DNA of 8,735 nucleotides from Candidatus Absconditabacterales bacterium (GTDB taxonomy: Bacteria > Patescibacteria > JAEDAM01 > Absconditabacterales > Absconditicoccaceae): assembly GCA_938010495.1 (NCBI GenBank), contig CALLUT010000188.1, forward strand, positions 1 to 8,735. Reading direction: 5' to 3'. Shown here piece after piece: positions 7,488 to 8,735 of the stretch. A model generated the notes under the pieces. It was not told where the DNA came from. It saw only the letters and a program-made list of their open reading frames with translations, and ran no database searches. Numbering within the stretch: the first letter of the stretch is position 1; the number at the start of each line of letters is the position of its first letter. A program made the position numbers and the translations under genes.

Positions 7488-8642
7488 ATGACTTTCCTAA
7501 AAAAATTATTATTTGTAACATGAGTAGTATATATATTCTCATGATCAGTTTTTGCTCAATCATCTGTAAAAAATTCTATTCAAGCAATTGAACAAAGATC
7601 TGGTGTTTCGGATACAGATTTATATACAAATATTCATAGTTATGATATCTTAAAAACGTTAGAAGGATGATGTGAAGCTAGACCAGTAGCAAAATGAAAA
7701 GCCTTTCTTCAAGCGTGATGAGCGATTATGGATAATAAATACTCAACTCTTGATAGTGCAGCGATATTAGAAGATACATGGTCGTTGTACGGACTTCTAA
7801 AATCAATTAATGAAAATAAACTCCCTGCTTATAATTGAAATGATTATTGTAAATTAAAATACGCGATTGTATGATTACAACAATACATGAGAGATAAACA
7901 TCTTGAAGTAATGGAAAAAACATGAGTGATAAGTGATTTTGACGGTATAAATTTCAATAATATCCAAGGATATGCTGTTAAACTACAAGCATTAAAAAAT
8001 CATAATAAGAAATACGGCTCATATAAAGCAAAAATTGGTACTCCACTTAAAATACAATATACAAACAGTTGATTCAAAAATTCATTAACACAAGACCAAC
8101 AAGCTATTCTTGAGCAGTCTGATATACTTATGCAAAATATGGTAGCATACTCGCTATATGAATTAAAAAGAAAGTGAGTAATTAAACAAGAAGATATTGA
8201 TAGAGTAGTAAATAAACTTGTGTTTGAATACGTTCAAGAATGTGGTCTATTCAACTGAAAATATGAAATAAAAGAGACTCTTGATTGAAGAGGAAATCAT
8301 ATAAAATATGAAACAAATGCTCTAGAACTTAAAGTAAACTTTTGCCCAAGTTACTTTGTAATTAGAGAAATGCCTACGTTGTTCAATAAAATTATAACTC
8401 ATGAAATGGGTCATCATGTGTATTATTACCAAGATAACAATGCACAAGCATTTGAATCTATTTGTTGGAATAGTGAGACTGTACAAAATAATCAATGTAG
8501 TTCAGCTGATTTTGTTTCAGATTACTCAAAAATAGCTTCATTAGAAGATTATGCAGAACAATTTATGCACTGGTTCCTATGAATTTGAAATAATAATACA
8601 GCAATTTTAAAGAAAAAGAGAAACCACTTCGAAAACTTGTAG
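7488..8642 (+). CDS. exported zinc metalloprotease (HEMGHH, gluzincin-like)
   Basis: 384 residues. A signal peptide is visible: MTFLKK, hydrophobic core LLFVTGVVYIF, then GSVFAQ with probable cleavage after VFA. The active site is HEMGHH at residues 305-310, an HExxH zinc motif (His305, Glu306, His309). EDYAE at 353-357 lies about 50 residues later and fits the third zinc ligand of gluzincins, Glu353 or Glu357. The part between the signal peptide and residue about 300 is helical and of unknown function. Six cysteines lie after the signal peptide, an even number that would allow disulfides outside the cytoplasm. It should cleave proteins or peptides in the envelope or outside the cell; the substrate is unknown. 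Fifteen codons are TGA, read as Gly, two of them in the signal peptide. It lies 7 bp after glyQS, so it is probably co-transcribed. It is the only gene here ending in TAG. Confidence 0.87.
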
Positions 8643-8649
8643 TTTTTTT
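8621..8649 (+). terminator. candidate weak terminator overlapping the protease stop codon
   Basis: AAAACT (8632-8637) pairs with AGTTTT (8641-8646) around TGT. A longer, imperfect AAACCAC/GTAGTTT pairing is also possible (8621-8627 with 8640-8646). A run of seven T residues (8643-8649) follows. The stem is AT-rich and therefore weak, but the position at the end of the glyQS-protease unit is right. Confidence 0.4.
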
Positions 8650-8676
8650 GACATATTAGTAGATGTATCGTATAAT
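8648..8676 (+). promoter_or_regulatory. perfect consensus sigma70 promoter for the right-edge gene
   Basis: TTGACA (8648-8653) and TATAAT (8671-8676) with 17 bp spacing match the consensus at all twelve positions. Transcription would start near 8683, about 23 bases before the ATG at 8706. The -35 shares its first two bases with the T-run of the upstream terminator. TGTCAA at 8677-8682, directly after the -10, is the exact reverse complement of the -35. Confidence 0.85.
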
Positions 8677-8705
8677 TGTCAATAGAGTATTTATTGGCGA
8701 AAACT

Positions 8706-8735
8706 ATGATTGAATCTCTAAAAAATTATGTTAAG
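8706..8735 (+). CDS. start of a gene cut by the right edge
   Basis: Ten codons (MIESLKNYVK) are open to the end of the window. The call rests mainly on the consensus promoter 29 bases upstream and the absence of a stop. The peptide is too short to assign a family. No Shine-Dalgarno precedes the ATG, as with the other genes here. Confidence 0.6.
   Translation, partial: MIESLKNYVK

Noticed and set aside
8370..8582. Separate 70-residue metalloprotease fragment
   Set aside because: It is the C-terminal part of the 384-residue exported protease in the same frame.
1..8735. Mycoplasma-type code (TGA as Trp)
   Set aside because: TGA falls at invariant Gly positions of Walker A and Nudix motifs, and TGG is used normally for Trp.
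1..8735. Insertion sequence, phage or CRISPR array
   Set aside because: No transposase, integrase, terminal inverted repeats or regularly spaced repeats were found.

Overview
The window is AT-rich DNA that only makes sense if TGA is read as glycine (translation table 25). Read that way, every region opens into long, uninterrupted genes, and in-frame TGA falls exactly where conserved glycines belong: both Walker A loops and the pore loop of a Clp ATPase, the Nudix box, and the core of glycyl-tRNA synthetase. With the standard code each of these genes falls apart into fragments. This points to the Patescibacteria/CPR lineages Absconditabacteria (SR1) or Gracilibacteria (BD1-5); which of the two cannot be settled from this window. 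All seven visible stops are TAA (six) or TAG (one). No start has a recognisable Shine-Dalgarno sequence.

Layout. Positions 1-2421 (+) hold a ClpC-type AAA+ unfoldase, cut by the window's left edge. It is followed after 23 bp by a small exported protein of unknown function (2445-3059, +). A larger exported, beta-rich protein of unknown function faces it on the minus strand (3065-4384), with only 5 bp between the two stops. The divergent spacer 4385-4557 carries a good promoter and two inverted repeats ahead of a Nudix hydrolase (4558-5022, +). That transcript appears to end at a strong intrinsic terminator (5098-5130). Next come a cytoplasmic protein of unknown function (5212-5907, +) with its own promoter, glycyl-tRNA synthetase (6029-7480, +) and, 7 bp later, an exported zinc metalloprotease with an HEMGHH motif (7488-8642, +). 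A perfect consensus promoter (TTGACA, 17 bp, TATAAT; 8648-8676) drives a gene whose first 10 codons are visible at the right edge.

How the genes fit together. The cytoplasmic set is housekeeping: protein quality control (ClpC, with an IGF loop that suggests a ClpP partner), nucleotide clean-up (Nudix) and tRNA charging (GlyRS). The GlyRS is the most telling gene, because it must supply glycine for UGA codons while its own mRNA contains about 17 of them. The other named products are exported proteins (two of unknown function and one protease) of the kind expected at the surface of a host-dependent or epibiotic cell; that lifestyle is an inference from the lineage, not visible here. I see no mobile element, CRISPR array, tRNA or rRNA, and no gene-free stretch longer than about 190 bp.
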